Source: Ochrobactrum sp. Marseille-Q0166
Lineage (GTDB): Bacteria > Pseudomonadota > Alphaproteobacteria > Rhizobiales > Rhizobiaceae
Assembly (NCBI RefSeq): GCF_014397025.1
Contig: NZ_JACJUO010000002.1
Coordinates: 604,501 to 668,500, forward strand
Length of the DNA stretch: 64,000 nucleotides
Direction: 5' to 3'
Positions 7,823 to 16,674 of this stretch are shown in pieces. How positions within the stretch are numbered: position 1 is the stretch's first letter; each line of letters starts with the position of its first letter. The notes beneath the pieces are model-generated. The model did not search any database and was not told the origin of the DNA. It saw only the letters and a program-made list of their open reading frames with translations. A program made the translations under genes and the position numbers.

Positions 7823-9337
7823 ATGGCCGTGAGCCTTTCGCAGATCGTCATGTCTTATCCTGGAACGCTGGCACTAGATCAGGTCAGTGCGGAATTCCGG
7901 TTTGATGAGGTGCATGGCCTGATCGGAGAAAATGGTGCGGGAAAGACAACTCTTGTCAGCATTCTTGGTGGTAGCAAAAGCCCGACCTCTGGCAACATTA
8001 CGATTGATGGCACTGAGGTTAAGCTGGCAAGCGCAGGTGATGCCCTTCGCAAAGGTATTGCGCATGTCTCGCAAGAAGGTAGCCTCGTTCCCGGGTTGAC
8101 TGGTGCGCAGAACATTCTATTGGGCGACGAGCCGCGCATGGGACTTGGCGTTATCGATAAACGCAAGCTTATCGTGCGGGCTGACGAATTGCTCAGGCGC
8201 TGGTTTCCACAGGTGTCGATCGATCTCGACCAGCAGGTCGATATGCTGCCGATGGCAGATCAGAAAATTATCGAAATTGTGCGGGCTCTTCGCGGCAATG
8301 TTCGACTTCTTATTCTTGATGAACCCACGGCAACGTTGCCCGCGCGTGAAAAAGAAAGCCTTTGGCAGATCATCAAGACCTTACCGCAGCAAGGCGTTGG
8401 CATTGTACTGATCAGCCATTTTCTCTCTGAGATCAAAGCGCTGAGTGACCGTATAACTGTTCTTCGTGATGGAAGGCATATAGCAACGCTCGAGGCAGAA
8501 AATTCAAGCGAAGCACAACTTATAGACCTGATGCTTCAGCGTTCGGGCGGTAAGAGTGCTGCCGAGCAGGATGTCAGTCAAACACGCAATCTCGGCCCAG
8601 TGGTTATGGAAGTCTGTGATTGGCAGGCTGGTGGGGTGAGCGTCGATAATTTCGTCATCCGTTCCGGTGAGATTGTCGGGCTCATTGGTTTGACGGGGGC
8701 GGGGCATTTTGGTTTTGCGCGGTCGCTTTACACAGCAAGTGGGCAGACCGCGGGAACCTGTCGTTTTGATGGCACTTCCATCACCAGAGTTGATGCGCGA
8801 ACCATGCAGAAGAAGGGCGTGGCGCTTGTGCCCGACCATCGCATGGAAAATGCACTGATTGGCGATTGGGATGTGCGCGAAAATCTTGCGATGGTCCACC
8901 CATTATACGCAACTTTGGGCGGCACTGGCGTATTGTCCATGCGCCGCGAGGCGAGCGAAGCGGACCGCACAATGCAGTTGATGAACGTGAAGGCACATTC
9001 ACGAAGCCAGTTTGTGAAAGACCTGAGCGGTGGCAACAAACAAAAGGTTTCGATTGGCAAGTGGCTGTACGGCGCTGACGATCATTATCGGTTGATGATT
9101 TTCATCGAACCTACAGAGGGAGTGGATATCGGCGCCAAGCGCGAGATTCATGCGCAGATGCGCAGACTTGCCGAAAAAGGGATAGCCATTCTCGTAACCT
9201 CTTCCGACCTTCTGGAAATAGCCGACGTGGCAGACCGCGTCATCCCATTCGTGAATGGCAAGCCCGGTCCACAGATTGAGCGCAGCGCATTCTCAGAAGC
9301 GAAATTTATTGCCGCAATGGCAGGAGTTACCCAATGA
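7823..9337 (+). CDS. Sugar ABC transporter ATP-binding protein (RbsA type, two NBDs)
   Basis: A 504-residue protein with two tandem nucleotide-binding domains. The first has Walker A GENGAGKTT (about residue 36) and Walker B LLILDEPTA (about residue 165). The second has the signature LSGGNKQK (about residue 400) but degenerate ATP motifs. Its Walker A position reads GLTGAGHFG, and its Walker B position reads IFIEPTEG, lacking the usual Asp. Asymmetric sites are common in RbsA-like proteins, but loss of the Walker B Asp is more extreme. A GGGAG site precedes ATG 7823. The stop overlaps the permease start (ATGA), so the two are translationally coupled. Confidence 0.9.
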   Translation: MAVSLSQIVMSYPGTLALDQVSAEFRFDEVHGLIGENGAGKTTLVSILGGSKSPTSGNITIDGTEVKLASAGDALRKGIAHVSQEGSLVPGLTGAQNILLGDEPRMGLGVIDKRKLIVRADELLRRWFPQVSIDLDQQVDMLPMADQKIIEIVRALRGNVRLLILDEPTATLPAREKESLWQIIKTLPQQGVGIVLISHFLSEIKALSDRITVLRDGRHIATLEAENSSEAQLIDLMLQRSGGKSAAEQDVSQTRNLGPVVMEVCDWQAGGVSVDNFVIRSGEIVGLIGLTGAGHFGFARSLYTASGQTAGTCRFDGTSITRVDARTMQKKGVALVPDHRMENALIGDWDVRENLAMVHPLYATLGGTGVLSMRREASEADRTMQLMNVKAHSRSQFVKDLSGGNKQKVSIGKWLYGADDHYRLMIFIEPTEGVDIGAKREIHAQMRRLAEKGIAILVTSSDLLEIADVADRVIPFVNGKPGPQIERSAFSEAKFIAAMAGVTQ

Positions 9338-10338
9338 ATGCCCGATCTTCAGCGGTCTCACCGCAATCTTCCCGTCATGCCCACAGCTTCGGTAAAAAGC
9401 TCAAAGGCGAGTGGCTGCTGAAATACAGTACGCTCTTTGTGCTTTTCCTATTGTTTGCGGGCTTTTCACTAACCGTTGACCGCTTCCTCACGGCAAACAA
9501 TCTGCTCAATATTATCCAGCAGATTTCGATGCTTACCATCGTTGGTGCAGGCCTGACATTTGGCTTTGCAGCGCGAGAAATGGACCTGTCGGTCGGTTAT
9601 ATGGTTGGTATGGCAGGCATTCTGGTGCCGCTGATGCTGGTTGCCGGATTTCCGTTGCCAGTGGCTTTGCTTGCTGGTCTTGGCGCTGGTCTGGTTGTGG
9701 GTTCGGTCAATGCAGCATTGGTTACGCTGGTGGGGGTTCCGTCACTGATCGCCACGCTTGCGATTGGCTCTATTCTCTATGGCATCAATTTTCTGATGAC
9801 GGGCGGACGAGCAATTTATGGTGGGCTTCCTGCAAGTTATCTCTGGCTTGGTCAGGGACAACTCTTTGGCATCCCGGTGCTTGCCTATGCCATGGCGATT
9901 GTTGTTTTCGTGGCCTGGTTCCTGATGGAGCGAACTGTTTTCGGTCGTTACATTTATGCGGTGGGCGGAAACCTTAAAGCAGCAGAACTTTCCGGCGTGA
10001 ATGGTCGCTTCTATCGCGCTGCCGCTCTGGTGGTCTGCTCAATTTTTGCAGCCGTCGCAGGTGCGCTTCTTGCAGCGCGCTTGGGGTCCGGCCAGCCCAA
10101 TGCAGGCGAACGTTATCTGCTTGATGGTCTTGCCACAGTATTCATCGGAATGACCATGTTCCGTCCGGGCACTGCAACAATTGCAGGAACGTTCTTTGGC
10201 GCTCTCTTCATCGGCGTCATCAATAACGGCCTTAACCTTATTGGCATGGACACATACATCCAGAGTATCGTGAAGGGCCTTATCATTCTCGTGGCGGTCG
10301 CAGTCGTTTCGCGAACCACCAAACTGAAGCTCCTTTGA
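9334..10338 (+). CDS. Sugar ABC transporter permease (RbsC type)
   Basis: A 334-residue polytopic inner-membrane protein of the BPD_transp_2 (RbsC/AraH) family, with about nine or ten hydrophobic segments. It carries the family features FAAREMDLSVG (about residue 82) and ATVFIGMTMFRPG (about residue 267). It starts inside the end of the ATPase gene (4-base overlap). It forms the channel of the importer with the proteins at 6782 and 7823. Only one permease gene is present, so a homodimer is expected. Confidence 0.9.
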   Translation: MNARSSAVSPQSSRHAHSFGKKLKGEWLLKYSTLFVLFLLFAGFSLTVDRFLTANNLLNIIQQISMLTIVGAGLTFGFAAREMDLSVGYMVGMAGILVPLMLVAGFPLPVALLAGLGAGLVVGSVNAALVTLVGVPSLIATLAIGSILYGINFLMTGGRAIYGGLPASYLWLGQGQLFGIPVLAYAMAIVVFVAWFLMERTVFGRYIYAVGGNLKAAELSGVNGRFYRAAALVVCSIFAAVAGALLAARLGSGQPNAGERYLLDGLATVFIGMTMFRPGTATIAGTFFGALFIGVINNGLNLIGMDTYIQSIVKGLIILVAVAVVSRTTKLKLL

Positions 10339-10407
10339 GGAACTGCGTTAGGCATTGAACCAAACATCATGAAATACTTGAAACAGACAAGTCTGTCGGA
10401 GGCGCAC

Positions 10408-11436
10408 GTGCAAAATCCGAGTAACTCTAATCTTCTCGAACTATACCGGACGATGCGGCGTATCCGCACCTTTGAAGAACGCGTTGGCGAGTTGTTCGTA
10501 CGTGGCCAGACGGCGGGTTCGATGCTTCACCTTTCCATTGGTGAAGAGGCAGCCGCTGCCGGTGTATGTGCTGCTATGCAGCCGCAGGACACTTTTACGA
10601 CCCATCATCGCGGCCATGGTATTTTTCTTGCGCGCGGTGCTGATCCCAAACAGATGATGGCGGAAATCGGCGGCAAGGAAACCGGTTACTGCCATGGTAA
10701 GGGTGGTTCCATGCATATAGCCGACATGGCGCTTGGGCATCTTGGCGCCAATGCCATTGTTGGTGGTGGTATTCCATCCGTTGTTGGTGCAGGCCTTTCC
10801 AGCAAATACCTCAAGAAAAACTCTGTTTCGATCGCCTTTTTTGGCGATGGTGCGATGCAGCAGGGCATTCTCTATGAGAGCATGAATATGGCAGCGCTTT
10901 GGGGGCTGCCGGTCGTGTTTGTTTGCATCAACAATCAGTATGGTATGGGCACGCGCGTTGATCAGGCGACAGCCAATACAGCGTTTGACCAGCGCGCACA
11001 TGCATTCGGTCTTAACGGTGCAGTTGTGGATGGTATTGATGTTGAAGAAGTAAAAAGTGCTGCACAGGGTCTGATCGATGATGCTCGCCTTGGCAAGCCG
11101 GGTTTCCTGTCAGTGACCTGCTATCGTTTCTTTGGTCATGCGCGCATGGACAAGAGTCCGTATCGCGCGGAAGCGGAAGAGACAGAAGGCCGGAAGAAAG
11201 ATCCGGTAAAGTTCACACGGGATAGGCTGATTTCGGAAGGTCTGGCACCAGAAACTGGCCTTGACGCGATGGATAGTGTCATCACGGCCGAAATGGATGC
11301 GACTATTGATTTTACCGTGGAATCCAAAGCGCCTCCACTCACTTCCATGTTCAGAGATGTCTATGCGGTTGGTGAACCAGAGCCGGAACCCGTCCGCATC
11401 CGTATTGATCGCGTACTTTCCAGGGATGAAGCATAA
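10408..11436 (+). CDS. acoA: TPP-dependent dehydrogenase E1 alpha (acetoin dehydrogenase-like)
   Basis: A 342-residue E1 alpha subunit. The start is placed at GTG 10408 because CGGAGG stands at 10397-10402. An in-frame ATG at 10369 lacks a good site. The thiamine pyrophosphate motif runs from FFGDGAMQQG to CINNQYGMG. The N-terminal MRRIRTFEERV and HHRGHG segments are typical of PdhA/AcoA/BkdA proteins. With the E1 beta encoded next it decarboxylates or cleaves a 2-oxo compound or acyloin and passes the acyl or aldehyde unit to lipoyl-E2. Because the linked E2 has an alpha/beta-hydrolase C-terminus, the acetoin dehydrogenase type fits best. The true substrate may be a sugar-derived acyloin. 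Confidence 0.85.
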   Translation: MQNPSNSNLLELYRTMRRIRTFEERVGELFVRGQTAGSMLHLSIGEEAAAAGVCAAMQPQDTFTTHHRGHGIFLARGADPKQMMAEIGGKETGYCHGKGGSMHIADMALGHLGANAIVGGGIPSVVGAGLSSKYLKKNSVSIAFFGDGAMQQGILYESMNMAALWGLPVVFVCINNQYGMGTRVDQATANTAFDQRAHAFGLNGAVVDGIDVEEVKSAAQGLIDDARLGKPGFLSVTCYRFFGHARMDKSPYRAEAEETEGRKKDPVKFTRDRLISEGLAPETGLDAMDSVITAEMDATIDFTVESKAPPLTSMFRDVYAVGEPEPEPVRIRIDRVLSRDEA

Positions 11437-12410
11437 TGGTTGCCATGACTTACCGCGATGCGCTGCGTAAGGCGCTGGATGATGCCATGGCCGAGGACAA
11501 CACCATCGTCGTGATCGGCGAGGAAGTAGGCCGTTATGGTGGTGCTTATGGTGTTACCAAAGACCTGATCGGTAAATATGGTGCTGATCGCCTGATCGAT
11601 ACGCCGATTTCCGAGCCAGCAATTATCGGAGCTGCTGTTGGTGCAGCTATGACTGGTCTTCGCCCGGTTGCTGAACTGATGTATATTGACTTTCTCGGCA
11701 TGACCATGGATCAGCTCGCCAATCAGGCTGCCAAAATCCGTTATATGTTTGGCGGCCAGATCGGTGTGCCAATGGTCCTGCGTACGCAGGGCGGCACCGG
11801 GCGTTCGGCGGGTGCGCAGCATTCGCAAAGCCTGGAAGCATGGATCATGCATACGCCGGGCTTGCGGCTCGTAATGCCTGCGACTGTGCAGGACGCTTAC
11901 CATCTGCTGCGACAGAGCCTGACCAAGCCCGATCCGGTGGTCTTTATCGAGCACAAGGCGCTTTATACCCGCAAAGAAGAAGTCGATCTGGATGCTGAGC
12001 CACTGGCATGGGGTAAGGCAGCGGTGCGTCGTACTGGCAAAGATCTGGTCATCGTGACCTATTCGCGTCAGGTGCACTATGCGATGGATGCGGCTGAAAA
12101 ACTTGCTTCCAAGGGTATTGAAGCGACAGTTATCGATCTTCGTACGCTCAACCCGCTCGATTTTGAGACTGTGCGCGAGCACGTCGAGCGTGTCGGCAAG
12201 GCCATGGTTGTATCCGAAGGCGTGATGACGGCGGGTGTAGCAGCAGAGCTTTCGGCACGCATTACGGAAGAGTGCTTCGATTATCTCGAACAGCCCGTCG
12301 TGCGGGTGGCGGGTGAAGACATTCCAATTTCAGTCTCGCAGGATCTGGAAGCTGGAAGTGTGCCGACAGCAGACCTGATCCGTTCGGTCGCAGAGAGAAT
12401 GCTGTCATGA
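11436..12410 (+). CDS. acoB: TPP-dependent dehydrogenase E1 beta (acetoin dehydrogenase-like)
   Basis: A 324-residue transketolase-like beta subunit. The pyrimidine-binding domain is in residues 1-180 (GEEVGRYGGAYGVTK, DTPISEPAIIGAA) and the transketolase C-terminal domain in about 195-315. It pairs with the E1 alpha encoded immediately upstream (the start shares one base with its stop, TAATG) and hands product to the E2 encoded downstream (4-base overlap). The conserved Glu for TPP activation is in the ISEPAI segment. It belongs to the AcoB/PdhB family; the hydrolase-type E2 favours the Aco type. Confidence 0.87.
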   Translation: MVAMTYRDALRKALDDAMAEDNTIVVIGEEVGRYGGAYGVTKDLIGKYGADRLIDTPISEPAIIGAAVGAAMTGLRPVAELMYIDFLGMTMDQLANQAAKIRYMFGGQIGVPMVLRTQGGTGRSAGAQHSQSLEAWIMHTPGLRLVMPATVQDAYHLLRQSLTKPDPVVFIEHKALYTRKEEVDLDAEPLAWGKAAVRRTGKDLVIVTYSRQVHYAMDAAEKLASKGIEATVIDLRTLNPLDFETVREHVERVGKAMVVSEGVMTAGVAAELSARITEECFDYLEQPVVRVAGEDIPISVSQDLEAGSVPTADLIRSVAERMLS

Positions 12411-13990
12411 CAGAACGTATTCTCAAAATGCCACGTCTGGGTGAAACGATGGAAGAAGGCAAGATTGTCGGCTTTCTCGTGAATCCTGGCGATAGTTTCA
12501 AACGTGGCGATTCAATCATTGAGATCGAAACAGACAAAACCGTTGCAGAGTTTCCAGCTCTTGGGGACGGTACCCTGCATGAGTGGATCGGATCTGTTGG
12601 AGACCATGTGGTAGTGGGTGCGCCGCTGGCGCGTATCGACATAGGCGCTGGTCCCGACTGGACGGATGAGGGGGGTGAAAGTACGCCTGTTTCGGAAGAT
12701 TCCGCTGACGATTTTGTTGTAACTGAGCTGGATATGCCGCGCCTCGGGGAAACGATGGAAGAGGGGCGCATTGTCCGTTGGCTAAAGGCTGCAGGTGACA
12801 GCTTCGAGCGTGGCGAAGCCATTCTTGAAATTGAGACAGACAAGACGGTTGCAGAATTTCCTGCGCTGGTCGGCGGTAAGATCGTCGAAATCCTGCGTCA
12901 GGAAGGCGACATGGTAACGGTTGGCGGCGCTATAGCCCGCATCGAGGTTGCGGCCGGTGCCGCCACCTTGAAGCCGGATGCCCCCGCCGTTGAAACAGTT
13001 GCAGCTTCAGCTGCGCCGACAGTTTCCAGAGCAGCTGTTGCAAGGCAAGCGGGAAGGGATCAGCGTGTTCGTGCGACACCACTCGCACGCCGGATAGCGC
13101 GTGATAAAGGCATCGATATCCAGCTTCTTTCCGGTACTGGTCGCAGGGGCCGAGTTGAAAAAGAGGACGTACTCGTTGCCTCCGGTAATGCTCTGCCAAA
13201 AGGTGATGTACAGTTTGTCGAACTCGGACGTGGGCGTGTTGCCTATAGCGACCAGGGTTCAAAGGATGCGCCGACCTTCCTGCTTCTGCATGGATTTTCG
13301 GGAGATCGCACCACATGGAGCGGTATCGCTTCAGGTCTGCGCCGGGCAAATTTCCGCGTTATTGCGCCCGATCTTCCCGCGCATGGTCTGACAACGATTG
13401 AAGCGGGGCATATCGATCAACTAAGCGATTTTCTGTCTGAGTTTCTTGACGCGTTGTCGGTTAAGAAAGTTCATGTAGTCGCTCACTCTCTAGGCGCTAT
13501 TGCAGCAACGGAGTTTGCAAAGGCCCATGCTGAGCGCGTTTCGGGGCTAACGCTTATTGCGCCAGCTGGTCTTGGTTCAGAAATCGATGCAAGTTTCATT
13601 TCCGGCATGGCGAATGCCACGACAGCTGGTGAGGTGTCGCATCTGCTCAGGCGCGTTGCGGCCAAACCTGTTGAGCTTTCGCCCGAACTTGCAGCCGACT
13701 TTGCGAGCACAATGAGCAAAGGTCGTCTCAAGGCACTGGTGGAAACGATTATCGGACCATCAGGGCAGCGCATCGATATTATTGCATCACTGGATAAGCT
13801 TTTGCGTTCTATGTCCGTGAGAGTTCTTGTTGGTCTTCAAGACCGCATCATCCCGTGGCAGCAGGTGACATCGTTGCCACCTTCAGCGAGTGTCCACTTC
13901 TTCGCTCAATCCGGCCATATGCCGCAATGGGATCAAACGAAAGATGTGCTGGATCTCATCTTGAGCTCAACAGGAGAGGCCGATGACTGA
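12407..13990 (+). CDS. acoC: E2 acyltransferase with two lipoyl domains, E3-binding domain and alpha/beta hydrolase (AcoC-like)
   Basis: A 527-residue protein with four modules. Two tandem lipoyl domains (about residues 3-80 and 107-182) each contain ETDKT, with lipoylation sites K44 and K146. A peripheral subunit (E3)-binding domain lies at about 220-258 (TPLARRIARDKGI). The C-terminal half (about 268-525) is an alpha/beta hydrolase with nucleophile S361 (AHSLG), D479 and H504. There is no HHxxxDG acetyltransferase motif. This matches acetoin dehydrogenase E2 except that most such proteins I know have one lipoyl domain. No E3 gene is in the operon, so a shared dihydrolipoamide dehydrogenase is likely. 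Confidence 0.87.
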   Translation: MTERILKMPRLGETMEEGKIVGFLVNPGDSFKRGDSIIEIETDKTVAEFPALGDGTLHEWIGSVGDHVVVGAPLARIDIGAGPDWTDEGGESTPVSEDSADDFVVTELDMPRLGETMEEGRIVRWLKAAGDSFERGEAILEIETDKTVAEFPALVGGKIVEILRQEGDMVTVGGAIARIEVAAGAATLKPDAPAVETVAASAAPTVSRAAVARQAGRDQRVRATPLARRIARDKGIDIQLLSGTGRRGRVEKEDVLVASGNALPKGDVQFVELGRGRVAYSDQGSKDAPTFLLLHGFSGDRTTWSGIASGLRRANFRVIAPDLPAHGLTTIEAGHIDQLSDFLSEFLDALSVKKVHVVAHSLGAIAATEFAKAHAERVSGLTLIAPAGLGSEIDASFISGMANATTAGEVSHLLRRVAAKPVELSPELAADFASTMSKGRLKALVETIIGPSGQRIDIIASLDKLLRSMSVRVLVGLQDRIIPWQQVTSLPPSASVHFFAQSGHMPQWDQTKDVLDLILSSTGEADD

Positions 13991-14318
13991 TGTAAAAGCA
14001 AAACTCAAAGAAGCTCAATACCGGCTTGGTGCTTTTGCCAAGGCAACGCCCGAACTCATTGCAGGCTTTGCCAAGGTCAGCAAGACAGCGACTGCTGCGG
14101 GTCGTTTCTCCTCCGCTCAACGTGAGTTGATTGCTGTGAGCATTGCTGTCGCTAAAGGGTGCGAGGACTGCATTCTATATCATGTCGATGCCGCTATCCG
14201 CCATGCTGCAACAGAAGTGGAACTGCTCGAAGCATTGGAAGTGGCTGTCGAAATGGGAGGCGGTCCAGCAGTTATGTATGCGGGCAAAGCACTCGAGGCA
14301 TTTCGCAATTTGAGTTGA
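13983..14318 (+). CDS. AhpD-like / carboxymuconolactone decarboxylase-family protein
   Basis: A 111-residue all-helical protein with the redox motif CEDC (C60, C63) followed by a His (residue 67), the AhpD active-site pattern. An AGGAG site precedes ATG 13983, and the start overlaps the end of the E2 gene by 8 bases. In mycobacteria, AhpD draws electrons from lipoylated E2 proteins to reduce peroxides. Finding one directly behind a lipoyl-E2 gene suggests (inference) that it protects or recycles the lipoyl groups of this complex. Other family members are decarboxylases or lack a known role. Confidence 0.8.
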   Translation: MTDVKAKLKEAQYRLGAFAKATPELIAGFAKVSKTATAAGRFSSAQRELIAVSIAVAKGCEDCILYHVDAAIRHAATEVELLEALEVAVEMGGGPAVMYAGKALEAFRNLS

Positions 14319-14374
14319 GTTTAGGGCAGAGCAAAGGTTGGAGGCGCCTTTGCATTTGCTCCGGGAGGAATTGA

Positions 14375-15868
14375 ATGGCTTATTTTCTCACCGCCGACGG
14401 AGGCACGGAAAGTATCCGCGCGCGGGTTTACGATTTGTCGGGTGTTTGCCTTGCGAGTGCTGCAGTCCCATATGAAATCAAGTTTTCCAGCGGTGCACGA
14501 GCTGAACAAAATCCAGAAGATTGGTGGAGTTCCTTTGTTCAGGCCGCACGCAACGCGATATCAGAATCCGCAGTTGATCCGGCAGCGGTCGAAGCGATAA
14601 CGCTTGCCACAACAAGCTGCACGGTTGTTGCGCTCGACGCTGACGGAAAGCCTCTGCGTCCATCGATTATCTGGATGGATGTTCGCGCTAGCTCAGAAGC
14701 GGAAGCTGTATTGGCCACGGGCGATCAGGCGCTCAAAGCCAATGGCGGTGGCCAAGGGCCTGTCTCGGCGGAATGGATGATCCCCAAGGCACTCTGGATT
14801 GCACGCAATGAGCCGGAGATTTTCGCGAAGGCCGAAACGATCTGCGAATATCAGGATTTTATGACTTTGCGCCTGACTGGCGAAAAAGCAGCAAGTCTCA
14901 ACAACGCGTCGTTGCGCTGGCATTATTCGACTGATCGTGGCGGTTTCCCCACGACGATGCTGCAGAAACTGGGGCTTGAAACCTTATTGCATAAATGGCC
15001 ATCGCGCGTGGTCGCGCCGGGCGAGGTAGTCGGTACGCTTTGTGCATCTGCCGCCTCCGAACTTGGTCTCAGCCAGAAGGTGAAACTAGTTCAGGGTGGG
15101 GCTGATGCACTGATTGGCATGATCGGCCTTGGTGTTGCCAAACCCGGTCAACTTGCTCTGATAACGGGGTCATCGCATCTGCAGTTTGGTGTTTCGGACA
15201 AACCACTCCATGCCCCCGGTATTTGGGGCAGTTACCCGGATATGCTCTATCCGGGGCGCTACGTGATTGAGGGTGGCCAAACATCAACCGGTTCGATTAT
15301 CGCATGGCTGGGCCGCATGATGAACGGTACAATGGATATGGAAGCATTGAACCGTAAGGCTGCGGCTCTCGAGCCGGGGGCGGACGGACTTCTGGTGCAA
15401 GACCATTTTCAGGGCAATCGCACGCCTTATACTGATGCCTTGTCGCGTGGAGCAATTGTCGGTCTGACACTTGCACATGAGCCGCATCATATTTTCCGGG
15501 CGATTATGGAAGGCATCAGTTTTGGTACTCGCGCAATTCTCGATGCCATGGCAGATGCGGGTTATCGTGGACAGGAAATCACCGTTGGCGGCGGAGCAAG
15601 TGCTTCTCCGCTCTGGTTGCAGATACATGCTGATACGGCTGGCTTGCCTGTTTGTGTGCCGCAGTCGCGCGACGCGCCATCGGTGGGGGCTGCTGTTCTG
15701 GCGGCCCATGGTGCGGGCTATTTTACCAGCATAGATGACGGAATAGCTGCGATGGTCAAGCCCGGCACGCGCATCGAACCGCGTCCGCGCGAAGCAGCGA
15801 TCTATGACGAGATTTACCAGCAGTATCGCGCTTTGTACCCGGCGCTGAAATCTGTTCACGCGATCTGA
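14375..15868 (+). CDS. FGGY-family sugar/polyol kinase
   Basis: A 497-residue kinase of the FGGY family. It has the N-terminal phosphate-1 motif TADGGTESIRARVYD (the usual DxGTxSxR), an actin-like ATPase fold and the C-terminal ITVGGGASASPLW signature around residue 405. A GGGAGG site precedes ATG 14375. It should phosphorylate a ketose, aldose or polyol with ATP after uptake by the Rbs-type importer. The sequence alone does not tell xylulokinase, ribulokinase, erythritol kinase or others apart. It lies between the TPP complex genes and two dehydrogenase genes. Confidence 0.87.
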   Translation: MAYFLTADGGTESIRARVYDLSGVCLASAAVPYEIKFSSGARAEQNPEDWWSSFVQAARNAISESAVDPAAVEAITLATTSCTVVALDADGKPLRPSIIWMDVRASSEAEAVLATGDQALKANGGGQGPVSAEWMIPKALWIARNEPEIFAKAETICEYQDFMTLRLTGEKAASLNNASLRWHYSTDRGGFPTTMLQKLGLETLLHKWPSRVVAPGEVVGTLCASAASELGLSQKVKLVQGGADALIGMIGLGVAKPGQLALITGSSHLQFGVSDKPLHAPGIWGSYPDMLYPGRYVIEGGQTSTGSIIAWLGRMMNGTMDMEALNRKAAALEPGADGLLVQDHFQGNRTPYTDALSRGAIVGLTLAHEPHHIFRAIMEGISFGTRAILDAMADAGYRGQEITVGGGASASPLWLQIHADTAGLPVCVPQSRDAPSVGAAVLAAHGAGYFTSIDDGIAAMVKPGTRIEPRPREAAIYDEIYQQYRALYPALKSVHAI

Positions 15869-15888
15869 AATCAATTCGGGAGAGACTA

Positions 15889-16659
15889 TTGCTCAAGGAT
15901 TTCGAACTTACAGATAAGCTTGCAGTCATTACCGGTGGAGCCAAAGGCATAGGCCGCGCTATTGCGCAGTTGTTCGTTGAAGCCGGAGCAACTGTTGTCA
16001 TAACTGATCGTGATGAAGCGGCAGGTAAGGCGGCTATTGCAGAGCTCAACTCGTTAAGAGTTGCCTCGGCTAATCTTTATATTCTTGATGTAACGGACAA
16101 GGATGCAGTCGAACGCGCCGCAGAAGCTATTTTCCGCCAAAATGGTTGTCCGCATATATTGGTGAATAATGCGGGCATCGTCAAAAATGCCCCTGTCGCG
16201 GAAACTGAGGAAGCTGACTGGCGAGCCGTAATCGATGTCAATTTAAATGGCGTATTCTTCTGTGCGCAGGCGTTCGGAAAGCGTATGGCTGCAGCCGGCC
16301 GTGGTGCGATCGTCAATATTTCATCCATGTGCGGTGAGATCGTTGTCTATCCGCAGCCGCAGGTCGCGTATAATGCTGCTAAGGCAGGTGTCAATCTCAT
16401 CACCAAATCGCTTGCGGTCGAATGGGCAAAGCAAGGCGTACGCGTAAATGCGGTCGCGCCTGGCTATACGGCGACTGAGCTCACTCTTGCAGGTCGCAGC
16501 AACGAAGAGTGGTTTTCGAAATGGCTGGCCATGACACCCCAAGGACGCCTCGGCGAACCGCGTGAAATCGCAAATGCTGTTCTGTTTCTCGCATCCGATG
16601 CGGCGGGCTTCGTAACCGGCACGGTGTTGACCGTTGATGGCGGCTATACTGCCCTTTAA
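15889..16659 (+). CDS. Short-chain dehydrogenase/reductase (polyol dehydrogenase-like), first copy
   Basis: A 256-residue classical SDR with cofactor motif GGAKGIGRAI (residues about 14-23), NNAG, the active-site Ser in NISSMC and YNAAK as the catalytic Tyr/Lys pair. The start is a TTG at 15889, preceded by GGGAGAG 5 bases upstream, with no better ATG. It ends 15 bases before the next SDR start. It probably oxidises a hydroxyl of the imported sugar or polyol with NAD(P). It is related to but clearly different from the SDR that follows, so the two are likely to act on different positions or steps. Confidence 0.85.
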   Translation: MLKDFELTDKLAVITGGAKGIGRAIAQLFVEAGATVVITDRDEAAGKAAIAELNSLRVASANLYILDVTDKDAVERAAEAIFRQNGCPHILVNNAGIVKNAPVAETEEADWRAVIDVNLNGVFFCAQAFGKRMAAAGRGAIVNISSMCGEIVVYPQPQVAYNAAKAGVNLITKSLAVEWAKQGVRVNAVAPGYTATELTLAGRSNEEWFSKWLAMTPQGRLGEPREIANAVLFLASDAAGFVTGTVLTVDGGYTAL

Positions 16660-16674
16660 TTTTTGGAGGATGAA

